Shown: positions 6,644 through 16,917, counted from the first letter of the stretch. The stretch is DNA of 38,687 nt from Winogradskyella sp. (GCF_028282165.1 NZ_JANQIM010000036.1:1-38687); one strand, 5' to 3'. The notes: generated by a model from the sequence alone, not told the origin. Numbers and translations: made by a program.

Positions 6644-7507
6644 TTATAGATTTTTAATATGATAATCAACTAAACCGTCTATTGGTCTTCTTACAAAATT
6701 TCCAACTTCAAAACTGTATTCTGTGGCGACTTCTTTAATTTCTTCTTGGGAAAAAAACGCTATAGAACCTGCAAAATGGACAGGAATACCTGTATTCAAT
6801 TCTTCTCTAAATTGTAAAATCATGTTCTCGGTAAATACTCTTATCCCAGATTTTATAAGTTCCTTAATATAATCTGAATCCTTATTCAAGAACATAAACT
6901 CAGCAAAATCTGCTAAATAAGCATTTGGATTAGCTTGTTTGTACAAATTGAATTTTATGTAATCCGGATCCAAATTGTACTTGTGTTCAAAAGCCAATTC
7001 AATGGTTTCTGGCATTTTTTTAAAATAGTAATCGCGTATGAGTCGTTTACCAAAATAATTGCCACTCGCATCATCCATTAAAGTATATCCTAAACTTTTT
7101 ACTCGTTGATGCAAGTTACTTCCATCAAAATAACTACAATTAGAGCCAGTACCCATAATACAAACTACGGCCGCTTCGGAATTGTGATTAAGGGATGCCC
7201 TTACAGCTGCCATTGTATCTTCCTGTACTTCGACATCTGCTATTGGAAATAAGAACTGAAGTACGTGTGTAAGCATAGTCCTTGGTTTTTCTGTACCACA
7301 TCCAGCACCGTAGAAAAAAATATGCGAAACATCAGACTTAAACTGCATTAACTCGTCACTACCACTGATGATCTGTTTTATTTCAGTTTCTGTCAAAATT
7401 GCTGGATTAAGACCTTTAGTTCTTATTTTTTGTGCCAGCCTTTCTCCCGAATTATCTATGGCTATCCAATCGCATTTTGTAGAACCTCCATCGGTAATTA
7501 AAATCAT
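6644..7507 (-). CDS. BadF/BadG-type ATPase, probable N-acetylglucosamine kinase
   Basis: This 287-residue protein belongs to the ASKHA kinase superfamily, BadF/BadG/BcrA/BcrD branch. It shows phosphate loop 1 (DGGSTKCDW, 6-14), phosphate loop 2 (MGTGSNCSYF, about 118-127) and the adenosine loop (HFAGSIAFF, near residue 245). Bacteroidota homologues of this size are usually annotated as N-acetylglucosamine kinase-like, which would feed amino sugars into glycolysis or cell-wall recycling. The substrate cannot be read from the sequence. It lies 84 bp after gapA but is separated from it by a terminator, and it abuts mgsA. Confidence 0.8.
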   Translation of the reverse strand: MILITDGGSTKCDWIAIDNSGERLAQKIRTKGLNPAILTETEIKQIISGSDELMQFKSDVSHIFFYGAGCGTEKPRTMLTHVLQFLFPIADVEVQEDTMAAVRASLNHNSEAAVVCIMGTGSNCSYFDGSNLHQRVKSLGYTLMDDASGNYFGKRLIRDYYFKKMPETIELAFEHKYNLDPDYIKFNLYKQANPNAYLADFAEFMFLNKDSDYIKELIKSGIRVFTENMILQFREELNTGIPVHFAGSIAFFSQEEIKEVATEYSFEVGNFVRRPIDGLVDYHIKNL

Positions 7508-7518
7508 AATTTATATTT

Positions 7519-7559
7519 AAAAAAAATCCGCAGTGCCTAAAATATAATAACACTGCGGA
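7519..7559 (-). terminator. Intrinsic terminator after gapA
   Basis: On the minus strand TCCGCAGTG (from 7559) pairs with CACTGCGGA (ending at 7527) around a 15-base loop, followed directly by eight Ts (7526-7519). It closes the pfkA-gapA unit, so the sugar kinase and mgsA need read-through or their own promoter. Confidence 0.85.
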
Positions 7560-7591
7560 ATTTCATAATTAATATCTAAGAATGTAGCCTA

Positions 7592-8605
<1,014 letters not shown>

Positions 8606-8613
8606 TTATGCTT

Positions 8614-9600
8614 TTATATAGTCATTATGTCTGAAACCCTAAGGAGTTCCATATTAATCTTTGATTGTCCTTTTATGGCCTGATCGAATGGCGTTAAATC
8701 CATAACATCGTTCTTGAGACCTACCATGAAATTGCTTTTACCAGTAATAAGACTTTCTACAGCCTTAACGCCCATGCGGCTTGCTAGAACACGATCGAAA
8801 CACGAAGGATTTCCGCCCCGTTGCATATGCCCTAATACTGATACACGAACTTCATACTCAGTCATGTTTTCTTCGACATAATCCGCTAACTCAAATACAT
8901 TTTTACCTATTTTATCACCTTCAGCTACGACCACTATACTCGAAGACTTACCTGAGGTCTTACTGCGTCTTAAGGATTCCAATAGTCTATCCAGTCCTAA
9001 ATCTTCTTCTGGTATCAATATCTCTTCCGCACCAGCACCAACCCCAACATTAAGAGCAATATGCCCCACATCGCGCCCCATCACTTCAATAAAAAATAGT
9101 CGATTGTGTGAGCTTGCCGTATCCCTAATTTTATCAATTGCATCAACTGCAGTATTTAAGGCTGTGTCATAGCCTAAGGTATGCGTAGTTCCGAATATAT
9201 CGTTGTCTATAGTACCTGGTATTCCCATTACAGGAAAACCGAATTCTTGGTTAAAAATCATGGCACCAGTAAAACTACCATCTCCACCGATAACCACAAA
9301 GGCATCTATTTTTGCATTGCGTAAAGCATCGTATGCTCTTTGGCGCCCTTCTTTTGTTCTAAATTCTTTTGAACGAGCAGACTTTAACATGGTGCCACCT
9401 TTATTGATGATCCCCTTTACACTACGTGCATCCATTTTTTCAAAGTCTCCCTCAATCATACCTTGGTAACCCCTATAACAGCCGTAGCATTCTATATCAT
9501 GAAAGGCACAAGTCCTTACAACAGAACGAATGGCCGCATTCATTCCTGGGGAATCCCCTCCAGAAGTTAAAACTGCAATTTTTTTTATCGTGTGAAGCAT
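8614..9600 (-). CDS. pfkA: ATP-dependent 6-phosphofructokinase
   Basis: This enzyme phosphorylates fructose-6-phosphate, the committed step of glycolysis. Motifs with the ATG at 9600 (328 residues): LTSGGDSPGMN (11-21), the ATP site GGDGSF (105-110), and PGTIDND with catalytic D132. GGDG followed by a Gly-type ATP site marks the ATP-dependent rather than the pyrophosphate-dependent form. The frame extends upstream to a TTG at 9639 and an ATG at 9606, but the ATG at 9600 gives the usual length and N-terminus (MLHTIKKIAVLTSGG). The extra upstream residues do not look like family sequence. It is the first gene of the unit with gapA. Confidence 0.95.
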   Translation of the reverse strand: MLHTIKKIAVLTSGGDSPGMNAAIRSVVRTCAFHDIECYGCYRGYQGMIEGDFEKMDARSVKGIINKGGTMLKSARSKEFRTKEGRQRAYDALRNAKIDAFVVIGGDGSFTGAMIFNQEFGFPVMGIPGTIDNDIFGTTHTLGYDTALNTAVDAIDKIRDTASSHNRLFFIEVMGRDVGHIALNVGVGAGAEEILIPEEDLGLDRLLESLRRSKTSGKSSSIVVVAEGDKIGKNVFELADYVEENMTEYEVRVSVLGHMQRGGNPSCFDRVLASRMGVKAVESLITGKSNFMVGLKNDVMDLTPFDQAIKGQSKINMELLRVSDIMTI

Positions 9601-9735
9601 TTTCATTTTTTGTTTTAGTAAAATTACTAAACAAAACACACAATTTTGTGACTTAAATCATAAAATAAATAAGCCTAAATTAATTCAAACGTTTTCGTTA
9701 ATAAATAATTGATTAAAAATGAAGAAAAGTACATT

Positions 9736-12700
9736 TTAAGACTTAGATTTTGTCTTCTTTTTCTTCATTGAAATGTACTCCGGCATAAAATCATCGGCTT
9801 CGTTTTCTTGATTTTCTTCAGTACTCTCGTTTTTTAAATCTTTTCTATTCTTTCCAGAAAAAATAATATCGATGAGCTCCTTAAATGTATCAAATTCTAC
9901 ACTATAGGACAAACCAACACCTTGCGTATAGCCTATTTCCTCCCCAAAGTTTCTGATGGTATTTTCCCTGTTAAATACTTTTGCCCGTAATGTACCGTCT
10001 TCATTGAGCAACCAATCGATTTGAACGTCACCTGTAATCGTGGTCTGCTCTGCTGTACCAAATGGTACCCCTACTGTTCCGTTAACTAAAACTCTATCAG
10101 AAATCTTGGTCTGCAATGTTAAACCTACTCGACTATTGGTTTGCAACTCTGGTGTGTCCTGACCAAGCTCAAAATCCACTCCAACTTGTAAATCGCCATT
10201 GTTACCGCCAAGAAGGTTATTAACGATACCGCTTAATCGCTCGGCAATGGTACCCGAAAAATCAATACCACTAACGCCATTGGCAAAACTACCCGTTGCT
10301 AAAAAAATCAAGGCTTGGTTATCGCGTTCGTCTTTAGACGATAATCTATAATCCAACTCTGACTTCACGGTAGATGTCACTGTAGGAAATCTAAAATCAA
10401 ACTCTGGATCAGGTTGTTCCAATTGGCCAGTAAGATGAATTATCACCTCTACTGGAATCGATTGACTAATCGGATTATCTAATAGTACTGATGGATTGGC
10501 AGTAGCTTGGTAAACCGCTCTAATATCTATTTGAGCTTTCATTGGATCGCCTTCCCACTCAATGTTCCCTCCAGGTTCTACATTAAATCGTTTTTCTACA
10601 AGTCCACGATATTTAAAATTATAGGTTCCTTCAAATACAGTAAAATCTCCCCACATATTAAAAGTACCATTTGTATTAATGAAAAAACCTAGGTTTCCTT
10701 CACCTTTTCCCTTAATAGTACTACCGGCTTCTTTATCAATAACAATTTCTATACTGGCATTCTGATTAACATTTAGATCAAATTGAAGTTCTAGACCTTT
10801 GACTTCTATTTCTTCTACTATTTCTCCATTTATCCTCGCTTTCTTTTCTTCCGGACTTAAAAAATGAATAAATGAATTGTCACCAAAACTTTGAGAATCG
10901 TTTAAAGGAATATTGAATACTGTACCTGGTGCTGTGCTCGCATCCACTTCAACAATAAGCTGATCGGTAGGACCTTTAATTTCCGCCTCTCCAGACATAA
11001 ATGCCGTTCCGTAATACAATTCGTCTTCCGATTCTTCAGTGTTTAGTACCAACAATCGGTCCGTGGTTAAATCTAAGCCTAGTTTCCAATCCGAAAAATT
11101 ATTGTGCTCAATATAGCCGTTGAGATATCCTTGAGAAAAATACTCAGAATCTGTCATGGCCACATTATTAAATATAAACTGTTGTTTGCGCAATGAGACC
11201 TTAGAATCAAAATCAAATCCGTAATCCACATTCAGATAAGGAATGGAAAGGCCTGCCCTATCTAGGAGTAATTCACCATCTATACTTGGCTTTTTTAGGC
11301 TACCCGTAACCTCGGCATTTCCCGAAACTTGACCTCTTATATTATTAATAACGCCTTCTCCTAAAGGATTTAAGGGATCTAGTAAGAATTCGTCAAATGC
11401 AACATCTACATCTATAGTTGGTCTAGTTTTAGCAACATCTATGGTTCCCGTTGCCAAAAATGAGGTTAAATTATCGTTGACCAAAGATATATCAACGCTA
11501 TAGTCTGTAAGTGAATTGTTCCCCTCAACTTTTGCCGTAAGATTACCAAGATCGTAATCATTGACAAAAAGATTATTTACTTCTATGTTAGACTTTGGTA
11601 AATACACACCATTACTTTGACTAAGATCAAGCTTTCCATTGACCTTTCCTGCCAGAGCTAAGCTATCAATTCTGGGTGTTATTTTAACCAATTCTACGTC
11701 CTTAAAATCTACTCTAATCGTTTTGTTTATACTATCACTTATAATACCTGAAAGTTCTATTTCCTCATTCCCTTGATTTATTGTAATTGGAAAGATATCA
11801 AATGAAGATAGTTCTTTATCAAAGCGAACTTTATTGAAATTGTTTTTCTCGGAATTTATAAACCATTCATACCCTTTAAACAATATGGCTGATTTTCTAA
11901 ATCCAACAATTGATTTATTAGTTTCGTCTATGGTATAAAAGAGGTTAAGGTTAAATTCGTCTTTATTATTTTTTCCACCTTTAAATTCAGTTTTAATCAA
12001 CAAAGTATCTCTCTTAGTTACGTTAACCAATGTAAGATCTGATGCGTCATAAACGCCAGCACTTAAGCTATCTATCTCTATAAAAGTATTGTATAATGGA
12101 TTGTTATTGTTTACTTCGATATTGATGTTATTTACAAAATAATCCTGAAACTTAATCTCTGGTGAATTAAAGTTGAGTTCAAATCCTTTTTCGTCAGTCT
12201 CTATCCTACCCTCTATAAAGGTATTTTTGCCTAAATAAAGGTCTTTGAAGAATACGGCTGCAATTTTAGAATAAACATTAAATCTAAAGTTCATATATTG
12301 TCCTTGCTCAACTTCAAAAGGTACATAATTGGTGTATATGCTCCCCAGTGAATTTTCTACCAATTTTTGAATATCCCTTATTCTAAATTTCCCTTTTATT
12401 TTTCCTGTTATAATATCTGGTGAGTTAATAGATACAGTCCGCTCTTCGCCTTCAAATGATGACACAATATCAAAATCCTCGAATCTATATCTGCCATCTT
12501 GATTTTTATAGGTTGTATTTTTTATGTTTACAGCACCTCTTGCATCATCGAAAGTTGAACCAGTAGCTGACATATTTACCAATCCTCTAAACTCCGAAAG
12601 ACTATCCCTATCGACGAAGTTAAGATCTCTCAGGTTGGCATAACCAACGTTGGCCTTAAAATCGAATTGTTTTTGTTCTTCCGAAAAATCCACCAAGCCG

Positions 12701-14220
12701 TTAAAATCCAATTGTAAATTGGGATCGTCTGCTTTTAGGGTTCCATTAAAAATCTTATTCCCTAAATCACCAGCAATGGTAATCCCTTCATAGGTATAAT
12801 CATTATATTCTAAACTAAAAACATCCCCTTTAATATCTGTTCGGAGATTGTCTAGTGTAAATCCTTTGCCATCCACATCAACATTTGCAGACACATATTT
12901 GGCTTTAGGATCCTCTACCAACTGCCCAATATCAAATTCATCAAAAACCACATTTCCAATATAACTGGCTTCATCAATATTATCTATTTCGGTGAGTTTT
13001 AGATTAGATTTTACAAACCCTAAATCCGTATCAATGGCTATATCTGCATTTATTTGTTTGGTTGTAATCTGTGAAGTCCCATTAACTCTAAAATTACCTA
13101 CCTTAGACAATACTGTTGGAATTGCATTCCCCAATATTCTAGGTAATAATGCAGTTAAATCATTATAGTTGGATGCCAAATTCTTAAACTTACCATCTAA
13201 TGCAAAATTATCGTCTTCCTTGCTGAAAAGATTCTTAAATCTAATATCACCTATAATTCTTGTATTTCTGGTTGTACTAACTCTTAGGTTATTTGCAGTA
13301 AGGTCGTTTAGCGTCCCTGACAAATCTACATTAAGACTGGCACGTTGATTCTTCCCGAACTCATCAAAAAATACATTCAGTTCTGTGAGCGAAACTTCAG
13401 AATCCTTGAAACTAGCAGTAACCATTACTTTATCGGTAAACTGTCTTAAATCCTCTCTATTATAATCGAATCGTAAGTTGCCCTTGAGTTCAGAATTCTG
13501 GGTTTTAATATCTAAATCCTCAAAATTCATATGATTGAGAGTATACTCGAAATTTGCCATTAAATTATCAACCTCAATCCCTCTACTATCTTTAAAACTG
13601 AATTTATTGATACGACTACTGACATCTGGTCCACTGATTAAAAAATTAGTCGTGTTTATATTGAGTTCGGTAAACTCAAAAACTTTTGGCGTTTCAAGGT
13701 TTTCATCCACTAAACGAAATGTGCCATCTTCTATAGATACATCACTAGAAGAAAACAAAAATTCACTTGGACCTTCGCGTGGATTATCGTCTTCAAACTT
13801 ATCTACAAAAACATCGAGATTGGTGTCCTCATCTCCTTTGTAAGTCTTAAGATTAAAAACGAGGCCTTGAATATCGATATCACCAAAATTCAATTTACCG
13901 TTATAAAGGTTTTTAAAACTAACGATAGAGCTGTTTAATTCTCCGATACTAATAAGCGTATCCTCTTTGTGATCCTTAATCAGGATTTCCTTGAGTTCTA
14001 TATCGCCATTGAGCTGAAGCCCAACTTTGGTAATATTGATATTGGTTTTAAACTCTTCGTTGACTCTCTTGGTAGCATATTTGCCAAGTTTGGTTTGTAC
14101 AGCAGGAATACCCAGAATTAAAAAAACAATAAAAAACAGTAGCAGAATAATACCTGCTATTTTTCCTATTATTTTGAGTACTCTTTTGATACGGTTTGTG
14201 ATTATGAATTGATGAAATCT
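9736..14220 (-). CDS. TamB-like translocation and assembly module protein; start codon unresolved
   Basis: This very long envelope protein has about 1,494 codons. TamB/AsmA-like proteins form a hydrophobic beta groove between inner and outer membrane and take part in lipid or outer-membrane protein traffic. The frame gives an N-terminal anchor (IAGIILLLFFIVFLILG) followed by VQTKLGKYATKRVNEEF, repeating AsmA-like strands, and a C-terminal TamB domain (FDFRFPTV, then VGVDFELGQDTPELQTNSRV, then WLLNEDGTLRAKVFNR). It ends in a Lys-rich tail. The first ATG, GTG or TTG in this frame is a TTG at 13893, about 109 codons inside the conserved N-terminus. The frame itself opens right after a TGA at 14223-14221. 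An ATG at 14224-14222 lies in another frame, one base out. Coordinates here cover the open homologous frame. The gene is divergent from tsaD. Confidence 0.88.
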   Translation of the reverse strand, partial: RFHQFIITNRIKRVLKIIGKIAGIILLLFFIVFLILGIPAVQTKLGKYATKRVNEEFKTNINITKVGLQLNGDIELKEILIKDHKEDTLISIGELNSSIVSFKNLYNGKLNFGDIDIQGLVFNLKTYKGDEDTNLDVFVDKFEDDNPREGPSEFLFSSSDVSIEDGTFRLVDENLETPKVFEFTELNINTTNFLISGPDVSSRINKFSFKDSRGIEVDNLMANFEYTLNHMNFEDLDIKTQNSELKGNLRFDYNREDLRQFTDKVMVTASFKDSEVSLTELNVFFDEFGKNQRASLNVDLSGTLNDLTANNLRVSTTRNTRIIGDIRFKNLFSKEDDNFALDGKFKNLASNYNDLTALLPRILGNAIPTVLSKVGNFRVNGTSQITTKQINADIAIDTDLGFVKSNLKLTEIDNIDEASYIGNVVFDEFDIGQLVEDPKAKYVSANVDVDGKGFTLDNLRTDIKGDVFSLEYNDYTYEGITIAGDLGNKIFNGTLKADDPNLQLDFNGLVDFSEEQKQFDFKANVGYANLRDLNFVDRDSLSEFRGLVNMSATGSTFDDARGAVNIKNTTYKNQDGRYRFEDFDIVSSFEGEERTVSINSPDIITGKIKGKFRIRDIQKLVENSLGSIYTNYVPFEVEQGQYMNFRFNVYSKIAAVFFKDLYLGKNTFIEGRIETDEKGFELNFNSPEIKFQDYFVNNINIEVNNNNPLYNTFIEIDSLSAGVYDASDLTLVNVTKRDTLLIKTEFKGGKNNKDEFNLNLFYTIDETNKSIVGFRKSAILFKGYEWFINSEKNNFNKVRFDKELSSFDIFPITINQGNEEIELSGIISDSINKTIRVDFKDVELVKITPRIDSLALAGKVNGKLDLSQSNGVYLPKSNIEVNNLFVNDYDLGNLTAKVEGNNSLTDYSVDISLVNDNLTSFLATGTIDVAKTRPTIDVDVAFDEFLLDPLNPLGEGVINNIRGQVSGNAEVTGSLKKPSIDGELLLDRAGLSIPYLNVDYGFDFDSKVSLRKQQFIFNNVAMTDSEYFSQGYLNGYIEHNNFSDWKLGLDLTTDRLLVLNTEESEDELYYGTAFMSGEAEIKGPTDQLIVEVDASTAPGTVFNIPLNDSQSFGDNSFIHFLSPEEKKARINGEIVEEIEVKGLELQFDLNVNQNASIEIVIDKEAGSTIKGKGEGNLGFFINTNGTFNMWGDFTVFEGTYNFKYRGLVEKRFNVEPGGNIEWEGDPMKAQIDIRAVYQATANPSVLLDNPISQSIPVEVIIHLTGQLEQPDPEFDFRFPTVTSTVKSELDYRLSSKDERDNQALIFLATGSFANGVSGIDFSGTIAERLSGIVNNLLGGNNGDLQVGVDFELGQDTPELQTNSRVGLTLQTKISDRVLVNGTVGVPFGTAEQTTITGDVQIDWLLNEDGTLRAKVFNRENTIRNFGEEIGYTQGVGLSYSVEFDTFKELIDIIFSGKNRKDLKNESTEENQENEADDFMPEYISMKKKKTKSKS

Positions 14221-14245
14221 TCATTAACTTTGCAATAACAATACG

Positions 14246-14273
14246 TTGCAAATGCTACCTTAGACTATATCTG
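14246..14273 (+). promoter_or_regulatory. Candidate promoter for tsaD
   Basis: TTG at 14246-14248 is followed after 17 bases by TATATCTG (14266-14273), seven of eight matches to the Bacteroidota -7 box TAnnTTTG. The ATG of tsaD lies 34 bases beyond. Spacing is at the short end of the usual range. Confidence 0.35.
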
Positions 14274-14307
14274 GTAAAATTAACAATTATTGTGCCTAAT
14301 ATCGCCT

Positions 14308-15330
14308 ATGAAAAAAGAAAATGTATACATCCTAGGTATTGAATCTTCTTGTGATGACACTTCGGCTGCTGTATTATGTAACGACAAAATTTTGAGCAAT
14401 GTTGTTGCTGACCAAAAAATACATGCAGAATATGGTGGTGTTGTCCCAGAATTAGCCTCTAGAGCACACCAGCAGAACATAGTTCCTGTGGTGCATCAGG
14501 CTTTAGGAAAAGCAAGGATAACCAAAGACCAATTGAGCGCAATTGCCTTTACCCGAGGCCCTGGCCTTATGGGTTCCTTACTTGTTGGCACATCGTTTGC
14601 AAAGTCCTTAGCTTTTGGATTAAATATTCCTTTAATCGATGTTAACCATATGCAAGCGCATATCCTTGCACATTTTATAGATGAAGAATATCACAGCAAA
14701 CCGCCATTTCCTTTTTTAGCAATGACCATTTCTGGCGGACACACCCAAATTGTGAAAGTTTCTAACTACTTTGATATGGAGGTCTTGGGCGAAACCATTG
14801 ATGATGCTGTAGGCGAAGCTTATGACAAAAGCGGAAAAGTCTTAGGTTTGGGTTATCCTGCTGGTCCAGAAATTGACAAACGCTCACAACTAGGTAACCC
14901 AAAAGCGTATCCCTTCACCAAGCCCAAAGTAGATGGTCTCGATTTTAGTTTCTCTGGGCTAAAAACGGGAATCCTTTATTTTGTGCAACGCCAAACTAAA
15001 GCCAACCCCAATTTTGTCAAAGAAAACTTAAATGACATCTGTGCTTCCATACAGTACACTATCATTGGTATTCTCATGGATAAGCTAAAACTTGCCGTAA
15101 AGCAAACAGGAATAAAGCACATTGCTATTGGTGGCGGTGTGTCGGCAAATTCTGGTATTCGAAAAGCCTTAAAGGAAGCCGAAAAGAAATATGGTTGGAC
15201 CACTTACATTCCAAAATTTGAGTATACCACAGATAATGCGGCCATGATTGCCATTGTGGGCTATTTAAAATATCTGGATCAGGATTTTTCGGATTTTGAT
15301 GTCATGGCAACGGCTAGGTTAAAGATTTGA
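14308..15330 (+). CDS. tsaD: tRNA N6-adenosine threonylcarbamoyltransferase TsaD
   Basis: This 340-residue enzyme transfers the threonylcarbamoyl group to A37 of ANN-decoding tRNAs (t6A), acting with TsaB, TsaC and TsaE. It has IESSCDDTSAAV (11-22), the metal-binding HMQAH pair (H114, H118), SGGHTQ, and the ATP-site motif GGGVSANSGIR near residue 280. ATG at 14308 is preferred over an in-frame TTG at 14290, because MKKENVYILGIESSCDD is the usual N-terminus. It is transcribed away from the TamB gene across a gap of about 85 bp. Confidence 0.97.
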   Translation: MKKENVYILGIESSCDDTSAAVLCNDKILSNVVADQKIHAEYGGVVPELASRAHQQNIVPVVHQALGKARITKDQLSAIAFTRGPGLMGSLLVGTSFAKSLAFGLNIPLIDVNHMQAHILAHFIDEEYHSKPPFPFLAMTISGGHTQIVKVSNYFDMEVLGETIDDAVGEAYDKSGKVLGLGYPAGPEIDKRSQLGNPKAYPFTKPKVDGLDFSFSGLKTGILYFVQRQTKANPNFVKENLNDICASIQYTIIGILMDKLKLAVKQTGIKHIAIGGGVSANSGIRKALKEAEKKYGWTTYIPKFEYTTDNAAMIAIVGYLKYLDQDFSDFDVMATARLKI

Positions 15331-15386
15331 AAATTGTTAAAACATCTGTTGATAAGCTTAAGCCAATTGTTCTAATTCCTTTTTAA

Positions 15387-15424
15387 AATTTAGTTGATTT
15401 GTATAACCCAAATCCAACTAAATT
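15387..15424. promoter_or_regulatory. Stable hairpin just before the parvulin gene start
   Basis: AATTTAGTTG (15387-15396) pairs perfectly with CAACTAAATT (15415-15424). The stem continues with ATTTG (15397-15401) pairing CAAAT (15409-15413) across a single bulged C, leaving a seven-base loop. The 3' foot is nine bases before the ATG at 15434. No T-run follows, so it is less likely to be a terminator for tsaD than a leader structure or an operator. Confidence 0.5.
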
Positions 15425-15433
15425 AAACACACA

Positions 15434-16063
15434 ATGAAACAACTTTTAGCACTACTCTTATTTTTCCCATTACTAGTCTTTTCACAAAATTCATTAGAAC
15501 AAGAACTAGATTCCATAAACTCAATAGAAGACGCCAAAACTTTCGCCAAAATACACAAAAAAGTTAATAAGAGTAAGCTCCTCACCTTTAACAAAGAAAA
15601 GCACAAAACTAGATTGGCCGATGAGCTTTTCAAATTATCTAAAGGTGGAAAAAAAGTGGTGAAAAGCAACCAGAAGAAAACCTACTATAAAGTTATAGAC
15701 AAGGAAAAAATCGTGCATTACAGAGCCAGCTATATTTACTTTGATGGCAGTAAAATGACATTAGATGAAATTAATAACAAACGTTCTAAAATCATTTCGC
15801 AATACAAACAAGGCTATAAATTTGAAGCATTGGCGCAGCTACATTCCATGGACTCTGGTGCAAAACGCGGAGGAGACTTAGGTTGGTTTCCCCAAGGGCA
15901 AATGCATCCTGATTTTGAAAATGCTATAAAAACCCATAGTATAAATGACATTTTTACTTTAGATATAGAAGAAGGCAAATGGTATTACATTATTCTAAAA
16001 ACATATGATGCCAAACCTATCGAAGAAATCACGGTGTTGAAGTACACAGAAGTCACTAAATAA
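15434..16063 (+). CDS. Secreted parvulin-type peptidyl-prolyl isomerase
   Basis: This 209-residue protein has a Sec signal peptide (1-17, MKQLLALLLFFPLLVFS). An Arg/Lys-rich linker follows, then a rotamase domain (about 93-200) with HYRASYIYF, FEALAQLHSMDSGAKRGGDL, GWFPQGQMHPDFENAI and WYYIILKTYD. Such enzymes catalyse cis-trans isomerisation at proline and often act as periplasmic chaperones for outer-membrane proteins. Parvulin catalytic side chains vary, so activity is not certain. Its stop overlaps the start of rsmE by one base (TAATG), so the two are coupled. Confidence 0.88.
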   Translation: MKQLLALLLFFPLLVFSQNSLEQELDSINSIEDAKTFAKIHKKVNKSKLLTFNKEKHKTRLADELFKLSKGGKKVVKSNQKKTYYKVIDKEKIVHYRASYIYFDGSKMTLDEINNKRSKIISQYKQGYKFEALAQLHSMDSGAKRGGDLGWFPQGQMHPDFENAIKTHSINDIFTLDIEEGKWYYIILKTYDAKPIEEITVLKYTEVTK

Positions 16064-16767
16064 TGCAGCTATTCTATAATCCTAATATTTCTGAGGACAC
16101 CAATACCTTCAACTTTGACAAAGACGAAAGTCGACATATTGTAAAGGTGCTCCGGAAAAAAATTGGCGACACCATTCATATCACAAACGGAAACGGTTGG
16201 TTATTCGAAGCTGAATTGACCATAGCCAACATAAAACATTGCGCTGTTACTATCATTTCTAGAGCGTTACAGCCAAAGCGAACCTATAACTTACACCTTG
16301 CGGTTGCACCCACTAAAATGAACGATCGCTACGAATGGTTTTTGGAAAAAGCTACCGAAATAGGCATTGACGAGATTACACCTATCATTTGCGACAACAG
16401 TGAACGTAAAGTGGTGAAATTGGAACGCTTTGAAAAAATTATTCAATCAGCTATGAAACAATCCTTACAATGCTATTTACCTAAACTCAATCAGACCATA
16501 TCATTTAAAGATTTTGCAAATCAAGATATATCTGGGCAGAAGTTTATAGCGCATTGTGAAGAGACTGAAAAAAAGTCTCTAAAGTCACAACTAAAAACCA
16601 GTAAAGATTGTTTAATAATGATTGGTCCTGAAGGTGATTTTAGTCCGAACGAAATTTCAATTGCCCTCGAAAAAGATTTTATTCCCGTGACATTAGGTCA
16701 TACACGCTTAAGAACTGAAACTGCAGCTATTGCAGCTTGCCATTCTGTGGCATTTATAAACGAATAG
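16063..16767 (+). CDS. rsmE: 16S rRNA (uracil(1498)-N(3))-methyltransferase RsmE
   Basis: This 234-residue SPOUT-class methyltransferase modifies U1498 in 16S rRNA near the decoding site. The N-terminal PUA-like part begins MQLFYNPNI and contains ESRHIVKVLRKKIGD. The SPOUT knot carries MIGPEGDFSPNE (about 186-197) and LGHTRLRTETAAIAA (about 213-227), which bind S-adenosylmethionine. KATEIGIDEITPI is also a family hallmark. It overlaps the upstream isomerase by one base. Confidence 0.95.
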   Translation: MQLFYNPNISEDTNTFNFDKDESRHIVKVLRKKIGDTIHITNGNGWLFEAELTIANIKHCAVTIISRALQPKRTYNLHLAVAPTKMNDRYEWFLEKATEIGIDEITPIICDNSERKVVKLERFEKIIQSAMKQSLQCYLPKLNQTISFKDFANQDISGQKFIAHCEETEKKSLKSQLKTSKDCLIMIGPEGDFSPNEISIALEKDFIPVTLGHTRLRTETAAIAACHSVAFINE

Positions 16768-16838
16768 TTCTCAATACAATTTTTTCTTTCTTTGGTCAGA
16801 AAAAATCACTTGAGCAGACCATAAACTGTACGACAAAT

Positions 16839-16886
16839 GTCATATCGAATGTTTTTCTGAAGCATGAGGAAAAATGTATCGAGGTG
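16839..16886. repeat. Imperfect palindrome, possible dispersed intergenic repeat
   Basis: The sequence from GTCATATCGA to ATCGAGGTG forms an imperfect hairpin: CGAATGTTTTTCT (16846-16858) against AGGAAAAATGTATCG (16867-16881). It lies between the convergent rsmE and DUF1223 genes, which occupy a 150-bp gap with nothing else visible. GTCATatCGA ends are common on dispersed intergenic repeats of flavobacteria, but only one copy is visible here. Confidence 0.35.
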
Positions 16887-16917
16887 CAATAAAAAAATAA
16901 AGTAAGTAAGGGGTTGA

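Noticed and set aside
9601..9639. Thirteen-residue N-terminal extension of pfkA
   Set aside because: It begins with TTG, adds residues absent from the family, and the ATG at 9600 gives the normal 328-residue enzyme.
14048..14251. Separate small gene encoding a 67-residue protein upstream of the TamB gene
   Set aside because: It reads the TamB N-terminal region in the wrong frame and is Asn/Ser/Cys-rich nonsense. The neighbouring frame carries the conserved TamB anchor.
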